From positions 1,302,001 through 1,366,000 of the forward strand of contig JAITYX010000033.1 in the NCBI GenBank assembly GCA_021018815.1: a DNA stretch of 64,000 nt, read 5' to 3'. Positions within the stretch are counted from its first letter, which is position 1. The number at the start of each line of letters is the position of its first letter. This DNA comes from Talinum fruticosum. Lineage: Eukaryota > Streptophyta > Magnoliopsida > Caryophyllales > Talinaceae. Positions 52,855 to 64,000 of the stretch are shown here, in pieces. The notes under the pieces were generated by a model. That model was not told the DNA's origin. It made no database searches and saw only the letters and a program-made list of their open reading frames with translations. The translations under genes were made by a program, and so were the position numbers.

Positions 52855-53552
52855 TCTGGAAAAGAGTATGCTATCATCTGCAAAGAAGAGATGAGAAACT
52901 GCTAGGCCATTTCTGCTTGCTTTCGCCCCATGAATTAATCCCAGGAGACGGCTTTAGTTAAAAGCCTAGAAAGAGCTTCGGTAACTATAATGAAACGATA
53001 AGGAAAAATAGGATCACCTTGCACGAGGCCTCTTGAAGGTTGTATATGTCCACTGATTTCGCCATTGACCATAAATTCATAAGTGACTGATGTTATGCAA
53101 GCCATAAGCACTTGGACCCAATTCGGATCAAAACGCATATGTAGCAACACCTGTCGTAGAAAACACCAATCAACTCTATCATACGCCTTGCTCATATCCA
53201 GTTTGAGTGCCATCGTACCCATTTTGCTGTTGGATCTTCTTTTCATCAAATGAAATAACTCAAGGGCAACTAGCACATTATCAGTAATCAAATGGTCCGG
53301 TACAAATCCACTCTGAGAAGGAGAAATAATGGAGGGAAGACAAACCTTCAATCTGTTGGCAATATATTTTGACACAATTTTGTATAATACGTTGCAAAGA
53401 CTAATAGGACGGTAATCTTTTACCGTAATAAGATTCTTGACCTTAGGTATTAATGTTACCCGAGTGTTGTTGATGGCAGCTAGACTTAGGCGACCTGAAA
53501 GAATTGCTTGAACCATCTCTATGACCTCTGTGCCTAAATATGCCAGTATCAT
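52855..53552 (-). pseudogene. LINE reverse transcriptase remnant
   Basis: Carries the non-LTR RT landmarks VTLIPKV, DYRPISLCNVLYKI, LKLDMSKAYDRVDW and QGDPIFPY (normally QGDPLSPY). In another frame, close to 52860-52900, is the catalytic FADD box in [12 protein letters not shown]. The frame break near 52935 separates FADD from the rest, so no complete RT is encoded. Confidence 0.88.
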
Positions 53553-54048
53553 TGAAAGAAAAGAGCATGTTGTCCGTTTGGGTCTTGTGCTTTTGTTGGA
53601 TACATTTGGGAAAAGAGCGATTCTAATTTCTTCCTACGAATAAGGTCTTTGTAATCGCTCTTTCATTTGATCCGTGACTATTGGGCTAATTCCTTCAATA
53701 GCATTATCAACTGTTGTGTCAGTTGGGGAAGTGAAAAACATCGTATAATATCTCTCTATCTTATTCACAATGTCTCGTTGAGTTGTAGCCCACTCTCCGT
53801 TGTTCATTTAAAGATGGCGAATAGTATTACTTCGACGACGTTGAGAAGCTTCATGGTGAAAATAAGGGGTGTTCCTATCTCCGCCCTTCAATTCATTACT
53901 TCTCGCCCTCATAAGCTAAAAATTTTCATTCTGCCCATGTAACTTGTCTAATTTTGCTTCCAGTGCAACACAATCGTCAAAATTCCATTGTGAAGCGTCT
54001 CTATTTTAGGCTTCTTTGAGGACTCTCTTTGTCTGTATGTTTTCTGTT

Positions 54049-54466
54049 TTATGGGGAGATCACAGACCTTAACCCAGAATCGTGCTCAATTGAAATCAAT
54101 CTCTGAGGGGGAAGATTGCCTTCCATTGGCTGCAGTAATGGGATACATGCATCGAATGCCCATGGACCATCATTGAGTACAACATCCTTATCAGATTGGC
54201 AGAAGAATTGAAAAGCAAAGAGGTTCTTATCTAGGTCTTTGGCAATCATCCCTTTGGATGGTTTCATATGTTACAAAGGTCGTTTTCATTGCTTCCGAGT
54301 TGAAATGGTTCTTCGTTAGCAGTTTCCCAACCAGACATAGTGCTATCTGATCATCAATCCTTGCAGACTCGGGCTCATCAAACTCAATTAGTTCATCCTC
54401 TTCGACTATCAGACTAAGATTGCTCATGCTAGGGATTAAGTCTGACGACAGTATATTAGATAACAA
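54049..54466 (-). pseudogene. ORF1-like DUF4283 segment of the LINE
   Basis: Two overlapping frames carry parts of a DUF4283 nucleic-acid-binding-like domain: DDQIALCLVGKLLTKNHFN in one, then KPSKGMIAKDLDKNLFAFQF and VLNDGPWAFD in the next. A frameshift lies near 54255-54270, and the zinc-knuckle end of the usual ORF1 is absent. Confidence 0.75.
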
Positions 54467-54640
54467 CTAGCGTGTTCTTTACGGAAACTGAATCACAATG
54501 CAAGGAGAGAACAGGGTTTAGTCTCCCACACCAAGGGAGAGAAAGCGTTTATTAGAGACAAAGAGATGTCAACGGAAGTCCTACAGGGAGGACGGGGACT
54601 CTGCACTGCACCATCGGCTGTTTGCACGACTAGGATTTGC

Positions 54641-56793
54641 ACGTTCTCACAATTGTCAAACAGAAGAGGTTTTTAATATGAAATTTAATTAGACTACTCA
54701 TTTTGTAGCTATGGTCAATTTTCATGATTAATAAAAAAGTAAGTCAATACCAAAAAGCCCAAAAATCACCAAAATAAAGGAAAAAAAAACTTGTACAAAA
54801 ATAGAGGGGAAGGATTATAAAATGATTGGCTTAGGAGCACCTTTATATTACCTAAACTCATAATTAACCAAAGAGGATAATATTAATTTATAAATTTCCC
54901 CTTTCTTTTTTTTTGGTAAAAAAAATTATTTTATTGTTCACGTTTATCCTCCTATTTGTGTAAGGTAATCTATTTAGCCTTTTTCCTCAAACCCTAACCC
55001 GAATGGAAAGCTATTAAATAGGGCCTAGGCCTGTACTTTAGGAATGTATTGCCGACAAATGCTTTAAGCTCATTCTCGATGTACTACATATTTTATTTTA
55101 TTTTATATTTATTTTTCTTAATTTTTTGCTTTCCCATTGGTTGACTCTTCCAATCATGTATTTAATCACATACTAAAAAATAATGTTGGACCCATATGAT
55201 ATCAAATTAGGCATAATGGTATCTTAAACAGTTTAATTCAACTCTAAATCACTCAACAAATCACAAAATTTAAGTTGTTGATTGTTTGATTTCATGAGTC
55301 AATGGTTCAATTCATGAGGCTAATTTAGCTGATATATTAATAAAAAATTATACATATGTAAAGATTATTTTTTAATAAGAATAAATTTAAAATATTAAAA
55401 CAAATTTTTATATCGATAAAATTTTGGTAAATATACTTACATTCGCCTCCATATTTGTAGCAGATTGAGTCAATGAGCATTGTGGAACCCATGCACTAAA
55501 TGAAAGGAGACCCATATGGGCACTTGCAAATTAAAACCATGATGGCCTAGGCAAGTGAAACGTCGGATTATGATTTAGGGATTGGACATGAATCTAAATA
55601 TCAAAAAATAGGTTGAGTAAGGCAGGAAGAAAAAGAAAATTTTATGTGTTGTTAAAAAGAGTTTATAGTCAATAATCAACATAAGTTACTGACATTTAGG
55701 ATTATAAATGAATAAATTAACACGTCTTTACATTTGGCTTGATAAAAAATTGAACTAAAATCGAGTCAAATCAAGCACAAGTGTAACATGGCTTGATTCA
55801 GTTGGTTTGGTTTACCTTCTTTTTCTTTCTTGAATTCTTGTGTTGAATTATATTCGTATTGATTACTTAGAAAATTACTTTTACTCTCTTTATTATGTTC
55901 ATACCCTATTTTCACTACATTCCATCTACTCTTATTCATTGCAGAATTATAACTTTCAATGTTCTTGAATTTAGATTTGAGATTAAATTTGAGACCTATC
56001 TTTCAACTCTCTCTAATTTCATTATTTCTTATTTTCATTCCCAAGTTCAAAACTCATCTCTTGAATTTAATTTTTTTCTCAATCAACACAAAGAAAATTC
56101 AAATCGAACACCAAGCGAAACAAGGAATATCATACTCCGAGCTGGACTTGGCTTGACTTAATTATACCTAGGGCAACTAGGAGAAGGGGGCAACAGAAGA
56201 GACAAATAGGATATTTATTGCATTTTTTGACTTGCAACTTTTAAAAGAGGGATTCATTGGGGGAAAACCTATAAATGTTGAAGTGGACCATTGCTAAATA
56301 ATGGACCAAAGCTCAAGATATAATTTTTCCACTTCTTTTGTCCAACCCCTCTGAACCTGAGTCCGAACTGTTCACAACTGCCATAATAACAATAATTCAC
56401 TTTACAAAGGGACAATTAATATCAAGTCTCAGCATCTAATGGCATCATCTCCCCCATTTCTATCACATATCAGAATGAACAATAGCCATGGAGAAAGAAA
56501 CAATTTTTGTATGAATTGCTTATCAAACATATTTGAGGGTGGGAGGATCTAAACCAGCCAAACACACCCCAACTTAAACTATAAAAAAAAAAAAAAGGAA
56601 AGCCAAAAATGAATACAAAGAAACTGAGGCCCTATGTATCTGTAATACCTGGAAAAAATGGGTTAGTAGAGGTGTATTTTCTACCTGCTACACTGAGAGA
56701 GAAAGACAGAGAACTAATCATTCTAATTTCAGAGTTTTTGAGTGAAAAATCCTAATGTAATCATCTGATGACATGATTTTCAAAAGTAAAGAA
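54641..56793. other. AT-rich intergenic region left of the CHX gene
   Basis: No gene supported. The right end contains the presumed 3' UTR of the CHX gene. The ORF through 55895-56161 is low-complexity F/S/N-rich sequence without a family. Confidence 0.4.
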
Positions 56794-59700
56794 CTACATT
56801 ATCGAAAATTCATTATCAGCATTACCCCCAGGATCACCTTTAGGATTGTGCTGTTGAATTATCAAAACTGATGCTGTGGTGGAGAAATTAGGCCCTGAAA
56901 GGATATCCCCTAGTGGCCCTAGTTCTGGACACTGCTCCCAGTCATTCATTCCTACTGTCAACATGGAGTTCACCCGCCCTCCTCGCCCCACTATGAAGAG
57001 TCCATACTGCCCTTCGAGAGACCGTAGAGTAGAGTAGGCTTGGGCTGAATTCACTAGGTGCTTCTCCATGTAGGACGCCTTCCCTCCAGCCACTTGTCTC
57101 TCGTAGAAATTAGCAAAGCATTCATCATCGAGTTTCATCTCTTCTTCTTGCTGAGATGTTCTTCTCACATTGTTCTCAACATCAGTGTCTACTAGGAATC
57201 TCATGACTGTGATCTTCACCCCGGGGTGGTAAGCTACTCGCCCAGCATAAGCCAATGCTTCTCTGTCGTCTTTCCCACCTATGAATATGACAGCAACATT
57301 AAGGGAACTGCTTGATGGTGACTTTGATAATGTGACTGCACCAAAACCTCGATCCACCATAATTGCCACCGAGCATGGAGCATGACGAAGCACCTATGAC
57401 ATTATATACTCAACATTCATAATCCAAGCTAGGAAAGAAAATATCAAGTGTTCTTAATTAGGATCTGCTCCCTTTAGCTTAGTTTAGTTAGACCATACTT
57501 CAAAAATTTAGGACCTGCTGTTTTGAGCTTAAAGTGAAGTGTTCCGATTTTTGTTTTTTCTTGGGTTGGTCTTTTGAAATCCGTCTCTCTATTTGCAGGC
57601 ACATATTTGGATATCCCCCTTGCAGCAAGGGGACCCATATTAGGAGTTGTTGTTGTTGTTGTTGTTGTGTTTTGAACTCAATTAATCTAGATTCTTGATC
57701 TTGTATAATATTCATTGATTCAGATCTATTCAGATACTAGATGGAAATGTCTTTTTCAACTTCAAACAAAATGAAACAGGAGATCCAGAAGAAAAGGAGA
57801 TGCCCTAATTATGAGAATGCTAAGGATTACCTTCCGGTTTACATATCTGAAACCCGTATGTGCATCTATCATCTTCCCCTCATTGAGTAGGCCATAGTGC
57901 AAAGGAAGAACTATTAGGCTGACCATCGAGTCCTCTGCTAAGTAGCAAATGTCCTGAGGCATGTTATTGAATGCAGCTAAGGCCAGCATTCTCCGAAGTG
58001 AGATGCGATCTCCGTTCTCACTTGTATATTCTTGTAGCTTCTTGGTGATTTGCTGTCTTAACTGTATTACTGTTTTGTCAGTCACAGTAACAGCATCCGT
58101 GTCTCCCCTGGGACTAACGAGGCAGCAATCTGATCAGTAAGCTCAATCACGTCGGTAGCATAAACCACTATACCTGGTTCACCAATTCCCTTAGAGATCT
58201 CCATCAGATTAATAGCCCAAGGGACATTTTCAGGTCCATGCAAGCCTAACAAGATCCGGAGCTCCTTGGTATAGTCATGCCATTGTAGCCCCATGGGTTG
58301 GTTTGGTGAGCGACTTCTTGCACGTTGGATGATGTATTGTGCAACCATTGGGATATAGACTATCTTGAGAAACATGGCTAAGATCATTCCTATACACGTC
58401 GAGTAACCCACGATATTGTTCTGCATTCCATTATGAAGATGGAGAAAATGTCATATGGGGATGGAAAAATACTCTTATGAAAATACCACATATTTGGACA
58501 AAATGATGTCTAGAGAAGGGAAAGAAAGTGAAGGATTTTAACCCCTCCAAGCTGTGGCAACTGGCAAGTCAGTAAGTTAGAGAGCTGAGAAATGGGGAGA
58601 ACAGTTCCCTCCCATCCTTTTCTTTTGACACCTTGCTCTCCTCACATTCCCGTTTAAACATTTTGGCCAGAAGAGGGAACCCATTTAAGGTCCCTCAGCA
58701 ATAAGGATAACTTAGTAGGTGAGGGTTTTTTTTTTTTTGGGGGAGGCAAAGAGGAGAATATCCCCTCTCTATGGCCCTAGCGGGATTCAAACCCACAGCT
58801 CTTATGTGGGAGCGAGAGTTAAACAGCACCAGACAATCCTTATGATGTTTAATTCATGCATTAATTGTATCCAAAGAGATAATCATAAAAGACACATACC
58901 TTCATAGCAAGAATAGTCAGGTATATGTGCAAATGGCCTTTGACGTTCAGAAGCAATGCAAGTGAGAGAGATTCTGGCCAATGAAAACCAAATATTAAAC
59001 CTGACACAAGGGCTCCTATGATCTTCCCAATTGTCCCAACGGCAAAGAAACCAAATAACCTGGCCCAAGAGCCAATCTTTCCAACATCAAATCGGCCAAG
59101 TTCTGCTTCCAAGCCCACCCAAACAAAGAAGAAAGGATAGAATGTAAAGCTCAAGAAGTAGTTCACTCTTGTCACAATAAATTGAGATATTCTCCCTTCT
59201 CGAGGTAAGAAAACCCCTGTGACAAATGCACTAAGCACAGGGCTGAAACCAAAAAGAGTGGAGAGGATGGTAACGGCTACCATAAATGCAACAGAGAGCA
59301 CCAAGTGTGAGCCCTTGAAGGTTTTCCCATGGGGATTAGCATTGTTGACCCAGCGCAATATGACTGGCCCTGCAGTGAGTGTTATGATGATCTGCGCTGC
59401 CAAAGCCGCAGCAAGAGGGAGAGCTCCATAGCCTGAAAAATCACCACTTTTGTTATGAACTCTTCCGCGGTATGCAAAGTCGGCACCTGGTCTAAACACT
59501 ACATCCCCCACACAGATTATCAGTACTGTTACCAGCTCAGAGTACACAGCTGCTGAGATTGCAAACTTCCCTATGTCTGACTTCCCAATCTTAAGGTCTG
59601 TGAGGACACGGGTCAGAAGGGGGACCCGGTACTAGAGAGGATCACTGAGAATGCAAGGATAAAGGGAATACTGTTTTTTACAGCATAATGCAGGAATGGA

Positions 59701-60725
59701 GTTGTGGCACAGGTCAAAACGAATGTGAAAAACATCCCAGTATATGCAACTATGGCTTCCCTTTTGGGCACGCGAAAAGCACTGTAGGATCCATCTCTAG
59801 GCCTAATGCAAACATGTACAAAGTCATGCCAAAATCTGTTATGGATTTCATATTCCGCAATCCTAAATTGTTATCCATATCAACTTTCAGGAGCTTTCTC
59901 ACAAGGGAAAAGTTGCCTAGAAATAAACCCACCTGCAACAACAACATAGGCATATGCTAACATCAGTTGAAAAGGACAGTACTAGAGCAAACAAGGGCTA
60001 AGATGATAGAAAAATGATACAGAAAAATATAATCTCTTGGTAGAAATCATCTCAGCAAATCTTAACACAAAAAGTTGAAATACACAGTTTAGGATCCTCT
60101 TGTATGTTTATTTCCTGGTTGTCACTAAAAAAGTTAAAGACAAAGCTTTTGGATCTGAAATGATAATTCAGGGTAGGTCTTAGACCATGCGCTCATTACC
60201 CTGCTTTCAATTGCAGAAAATTTACTCATCGATCTGTTTTCCAATCGCAGTTGCATAACTTGGGCTCTGAGGGTTGCTCCTGAAAACGAGAGCTGTGGTT
60301 TCTTTTGCCTAAAATGGAAGCCGCTCTTGATCTATCTTTACCTACTTAAGTAATCCAATTTTGTATATTAGATATTAAAATTCATCATGAAGAGCACCTA
60401 ATTGTACAAGGCTTTGTCTTAGTCTCAAAATCAAACCTACAATATGCATGTAGTCTACCATCAAGGCACCAGCTCTTTCAGGACTCAGAATGGAGAAGGT
60501 TAAGATAAAATCCTAGTACAGCTGATGCCCATGCACTTGCATGAAAATAGAAAGGGAAAGAAGGCATACAATGGTCTCAGAGATGATCCGAGGCTGTGAG
60601 AGGGGCTTCAAGAGAAGATGTAATCCATAGCAAAGAGCCAACAACACAATGTAGTAGATAACATATGAGGCAACATTTGTGAACGTGGTGCCACAGTTTG
60701 GTTTCTTCTGCTGATCATCAGCCAT
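56794..60725 (-). CDS. CHX-type cation/H+ exchanger (CPA2 family), 4 exons, three apparent 1-nt deletions
   Basis: Membrane antiporter exchanging K+ or Na+ for H+, usually on endomembranes or plasma membrane. Exons: 60570-60725, 58900-59932, 57831-58420, 56794-57393, all GT-AG. The Na/H-exchanger domain spans about residues 20-425 (SQPRIISETIVGLFLG, LALGLEMDPTVLF, ILSSTGSP, LLTRVLTDLKIGKSDIGKFA). The hydrophilic CHX tail spans about 426-793 (LRILLGLHGPENV, LRRMLALAAFNNMPQDICYL, LRHAPCSVAIMVDRG, GLFIVGRGG). Three frame breaks need one added base each: + strand G3 at 59766-59768, G5 at 59619-59623, and C4 at 58105-58108. With them, exons become 52, 345, 197 and 199 codons, all phase 0, total 793 aa, normal for CHX. 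If real, the gene would be dead. I cannot assign the CHX subgroup number. Confidence 0.9.
57645..57668. repeat. (GTT)n microsatellite in CHX intron 3
   Basis: Eight or so perfect GTT units inside the intron between CHX exons 3 and 4. Confidence 0.9.
58720..58850 (-). mobile_element. Possible SINE-like insertion in CHX intron 2
   Basis: On the minus strand the block has GGGTTTGAATCCCGC, resembling a pol III B box, followed ~50 bp later by an A-rich tail (T run at about 58728-58740 on the + strand). It is not a foldable tRNA gene and has no clear target duplication. Tentative. Confidence 0.3.
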
Positions 60726-60810
60726 TTTGCTCTATCTGCTTCTTTGTTTCTTATTGTATCTATTCAACCATGTTTTTTTTTATTTAAAAAAATATTCCTC
60801 CTTTGCCTAT

Positions 60811-60864
60811 TTACTTTCCCTGGAGAAGAATCTGAGATGCCTTGACGGTAAACTCAACCTCCAT
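60811..60864 (-). other. Upstream ORF in the CHX 5' leader (17 codons)
   Basis: ATG at 60864, stop TAA at 60811-60813, encoding MEVEFTVKASQILLQGK, about 85 bp upstream of the CHX start codon. A possible splice acceptor (GATGATGCAG) ends four bases before the ATG. Whether it is translated is unknown; such uORFs can lower translation of the main frame. Confidence 0.4.
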
Positions 60865-62046
60865 CGATCTGCATCATCAACAGGTGGAGCATTAACTTAC
60901 TTTTGAGGTGTCAAGATAGACAAACATTCAAAACTAGAGCCTAAAGGTTGGGAGCGTATTATAAGTTATAACGAGATAAGTATTCATTCACTGTATTAAT
61001 CAATGACTCAATGTTAGACGTCCTTTTTGTTAACAAAAATCAGTTTTGAATTTATGTAACTAATAGGGGACTAGGACTAGGTTATGAATGTCATAGAGGT
61101 CTAGTATAATGTAATCACAAACGTAATTGATTATTTCAATGATAAAAGATAGTAATTGAATTATCTTAGTAGTGATAAATGTTATCTAAATAAAATTTTG
61201 AGCAAAATATTTAGATTTGAGCTTTTTAAAAATCTTTTTATCAAATAATCAAGGTTTAGTTTTTTTTTTTTTGGTGGCAAAAATATCAACTAAATTATTC
61301 TAATGGCAATATTTGCCGTGGTGGAGATAAATGTTATCCAAAGGAAAGGATTTTAAATTTGAATTGTGGCAAAAAATATTAACTGGATTATTTTAGTGGA
61401 GATAAATGTTTGTCGCAGACTCATAGTAAACATAAATGTTATCCAAATGAAAAATTTTTAAACCCGAAATTTATATTTGGTTTTTTAATCTCTTTTATCA
61501 TATAATCAAGTTTAAAATTTTTTATTGAAAAAAATATCAATTGAATTATTTTTAGTGATGATAAATGTTTGTCGAATTAAACATAAATGTTAACAAGTTA
61601 GAGAATTTTAACATCAAAATTAAATTTAAGTTTTTTTAATCTTTTTAATCAAATACTCGAATTTCAAATCCAAAATATTGAAGCTGAAGTTTTTTATTAA
61701 CTACCAACCGATCGTATCATAAGTTTTTTCCTGTGAAGAAGGAGAGAGAGAAAAAGGATATAGAATAGAGAGAGGAAGACAATTATTGTAAGTTTATCAA
61801 AATTTGATCACAAAGACATATGATTACCATGTGAATATTTAAGTGAATATTTAAGTAATAGTAATCGCATAGGTATAGTTTAATGTGATTACCATGTAAT
61901 TTTGACTGCATTATAAAATCGTAACCAAAATTGGCACAAGACAAGAATTATGAAGAAACATAACATCTCAAAAAGATTAACCACCCAGAACTCAATACAT
62001 AAATAATCAGCAAATACGAAAACCTAAATGGGAAGAATGTACGTAC
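60865..62046 (-). other. Probable leader intron of the CHX transcript
   Basis: The minus-strand donor GTACGT at 62046-62041 and acceptor GATGATGCAG just above 60868 would make a ~1.2-kb leader intron. The sequence is AT-rich with no gene. If the exons at 62.0-62.4 kb belong to another transcript, this is simply intergenic. Confidence 0.35.
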
Positions 62047-62107
62047 CCACAGACTGGTCAGGAATAGAAGCATGAATAGCTGCTGATTGGGGTGCCCTTG
62101 TCGGATC
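62047..62107 (-). other. Putative 61-nt leader exon
   Basis: Bounded on the minus strand by TTTGTAG acceptor and GTACGT donor; GC content is higher than in its surroundings. It joins in an open frame to the exon above (GGGDDVE then DPTRAPQSAAIHASIPDQSV), but no ATG opens that frame. More likely 5' leader of the CHX gene than a separate protein. Confidence 0.4.
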
Positions 62108-62298
62108 CTACAAACTCAAAATTTGAGCATTGGTTAACCAGAATAACGAAAAACAATCTGGTAATAATGGCGAAGAATAATTGAGATTTTTTTATTGAAT
62201 GTAGGAAGAAAAGGGGAATCAAATAGCGAAATGGATAATAAGGATTGAAAATTGGAAGGGGAAAATCGGAGAGCAAAGACAAATAGCGAGTATTACAC

Positions 62299-62366
62299 CT
62301 CAACGTCGTCGCCGCCGCCGTAACTTTGCCTCAGAATTGGGAATGGTGGATTGTTTGCTCCTTCAG

Positions 62367-62409
<43 letters not shown>

Positions 62410-62440
62410 AGGGAGGGAGAAGGAGGAGGCTTGCCGTTAT
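62299..62440 (-). other. Putative first leader exon with CT-rich start
   Basis: Minus-strand sequence ending at a GTGTAA donor (62298). It includes a GGC-repeat strip and, upstream, the (CT)n and (CCCT)n runs typical of plant leaders (+ strand GA run 62369-62402 and GGGA run to ~62419). It could mark the transcription start region of the CHX gene. Confidence 0.4.
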
Positions 62441-62496
62441 TTCTGGCGCCTATTGTATTGTTGGCTGCTGATCAGAGAGAGAGAGAGAGAGAGAGA
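62369..62496. repeat. GA/GGGA microsatellites
   Basis: (GA)n at 62369-62402, (GGGA)n at 62402-62419, and a second (GA)n at 62475-62496. Confidence 0.9.
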
Positions 62497-62499
62497 CGG

Positions 62500-64000
62500 A
62501 GAGAGAATGAATTTTATTTGAATAAACTTTTAAAAAGAACAAAAAAGAAGAGAATATGAAGACCAGTTGATATGAGCATAGCAACTCTTTTTTAATTTTT
62601 AATTTTTTTTAATTTGGAAGAGATTTAAATAACAATATAATATAATAAAAAAGAGGGAATTAAATATGTGATTTAATGCACTCACGATCTTAATTTTAAT
62701 TACTAAATTATGACCTTATTTTTTTAATTACAATCAAGACCTCATTGATAATATAGCATAACTAAAGCATTCATTCATATAATAACTCCGAGATTATAGC
62801 GTAGGAATTCATATAGTATAGTACTATTTCTTTAATTTTTTTATTGAAGCATGAGGATTACTAAAATACGGGATCTTGATAATTAAAAAAAAAAAAAGGA
62901 GGGATTTGTGTCTTAGAGGCATGAGAAGTCCTAAAACTTATAACCTACCCTAAATAGCTTTCAATTTTATGAGATTAGGGTGTAAATGAGTTGAACTAAG
63001 CCTGAGCAGAGAGACTCAAACTCGACAAATCTATAAAATTTAAGCTTAGATTTAACTCGGTATTTTTTTAATTTATTTTTGTTTAAGAAATTTCCAAACT
63101 CATTACTACAATCAAAATTAAATTCTAGATTTTTACCTTGTATTCCAGAAGAGCCATTAAATAAAATTTTATTGCTGTAATTTCATACTTTCCAAGCACT
63201 TTAGGAAAAAACAAACCAATTAAACCGAACACGGATATAATAATATCAAATTGTTGTTTGGCAATCAACCCTCATGGGAGTATTATTTGAAGTACTTATA
63301 CATGATACTCATTATTAATCTCATGAACGTTCATAAGATGTTCAATTAGTCATCCTTTTTAGGTCATATTATAAGATGTTCAATTAGTCATCTTTTTAGG
63401 TCATATTCGTTTTAACGGTTAAAATTAATGGTTTGAGGTTAGAAGCGTTTAGAAACAATTAGAAACAGTTGCGTATTAAAACTAATGGTTTGAGGTTAGA
63501 ACCGTTTAGAAACAATTAGAAACAGTTGCGTATTAACAGCCGTCTTTTTTTGCGGGGTGGGGGCTCCCTCTGGCTAAGTAGAATACTAGCATTCCACCTC
63601 AATCAGCATTTTCAGACAGCCGCTACAGTGCAGCCACGACAAAAGACTGCGCAACAGATCAGCCCAGGACAGAGACAAGGAGAAAATGGAACTGGGGTCG
63701 AGGGCAGAAGAGACGCGGTTGTTTTAGTTTAGCCAGCCGCAGAGACGAGGGAGGAGAAAAGAGGGCTGGCAACAACGAGGGAGGAGACAAGGTTGTTTCT
63801 GGTTTGCTGACCACCAGCGAATCCTCAGATATTCAGAATGCCAGTTAGGAGGGTTTTAATCCGGCATCTTATAGTTCACACACGGACACACCCTCTCATT
63901 CCATATAGCCTACTCTTCCATTTTAGTTGAACATAACGGATAAACCTCCCCGTAGCTACATAAAGCAATAAGTAACCAACAAATATCTCCATCATACTTA
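62500..64000. other. AT-rich region with two short tandem duplications; no gene recognised
   Basis: Direct duplications of ~37 bp (63333-63370, 63371-63407) and ~58 bp (about 63426-63483, 63484-63540) are seen. From 63540 the sequence becomes less AT-rich, with a short ORF at 63526-63732 that matches nothing I know. It might be the 5' side of a gene lying beyond the window. Confidence 0.5.
63333..63540. repeat. Two adjacent tandem duplications
   Basis: ATAAGATGTTCAATTAGTC is repeated after 38 bp, and AATGGTTTGAGGTTAGAA is repeated after ~58 bp, with one or two differences between copies. Confidence 0.85.

Larger units (their letters stand above)
51000..54640 (-). mobile_element. Decayed L1-type LINE with internal deletion of the endonuclease
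   Basis: Order along the minus strand: DUF4283 / ORF1-like segment (about 54049-54466), linker before RT ([19 protein letters not shown], about 53830-53900), reverse transcriptase (53552-52855), RT zinc-binding domain (52651-51590), RNase H-like domain (51534-51268), then a poly(A) tail seen as a T run at about 51000-51014. The endonuclease domain expected between ORF1 and RT is missing; only ~150 bp separates the two parts. Several frameshifts and stops make it inactive. The 5' end is estimated from where coding-like sequence fades; no target duplication was resolved. Confidence 0.85.

Noticed and set aside
58770..58800. tRNA-like B box in CHX intron 2
   Set aside because: No A box or cloverleaf could be built, so not called as a tRNA gene; listed only as a tentative SINE-like block.
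63526..63732. Short + strand ORF near the window end
   Set aside because: Slightly less AT-rich than surroundings but no domain; cannot be supported as a gene without downstream sequence.

Overview
The window looks like nuclear DNA of a flowering plant, probably a eudicot with a repeat-rich genome. Evidence: spliced genes with GT-AG introns, AT-rich introns and intergenic DNA, plant-specific families (IQ67-domain protein, CHX exchanger, fasciclin-like arabinogalactan protein, F-box protein with an FBA domain, plant complex II subunit 6), and plant transposon types (hAT, Tourist-like MITEs, an L1-type LINE, a long solo LTR). I cannot name the species.

Layout. 1-15.7 kb: a complex II subunit (SDH6-like, + strand) in three short exons; its second intron is 13.3 kb, mostly filled by a tandem array of ~1-kb units (about 3.15-14.64 kb). 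16.76-17.85 kb: F-box/FBA gene (- strand). 19.49-25.62 kb: six-exon IQD5-like calmodulin-binding gene (- strand). 25.88-36.60 kb: a second tandem array, ~340-bp units, interrupted by a 2.66-kb solo LTR and a 1.2-kb insertion. 39.55-43.33 kb: two-FAS1 fasciclin-like gene (- strand) whose last 22 residues lie on a tiny exon 2.4 kb from the first exon. 44-50.8 kb: intergenic DNA with one hAT and two Tourist-like MITEs, one of them a partial tandem triplication. 51-54.6 kb: decayed LINE. 56.79-60.73 kb: four-exon CHX cation/H+ exchanger (- strand), with probable spliced leader exons up to about 62.4 kb. 62.5-64 kb: no gene recognised.

Main observations. (1) Four of the five genes need single-base corrections to read through (six sites in all); every one fits loss of one base, and in each case the exon lengths and phases then close exactly. 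This points to a sequence with unpolished indels rather than four independent pseudogenes. (2) The two tandem arrays share a core motif: the ~1-kb unit behaves as a three-part higher-order unit built from the ~340-bp type. They lie in opposite orientations on the + strand, but the core has the same orientation relative to the sense strand of the gene each one adjoins (SDH6 on +, IQD on -). The second array may lie in a giant leader intron of the IQD gene; that part is inference.

The genes do not form a functional cluster. They are ordinary independent loci: respiration, protein turnover, calmodulin/cytoskeleton scaffolding, cell wall or surface adhesion, and endomembrane ion exchange.
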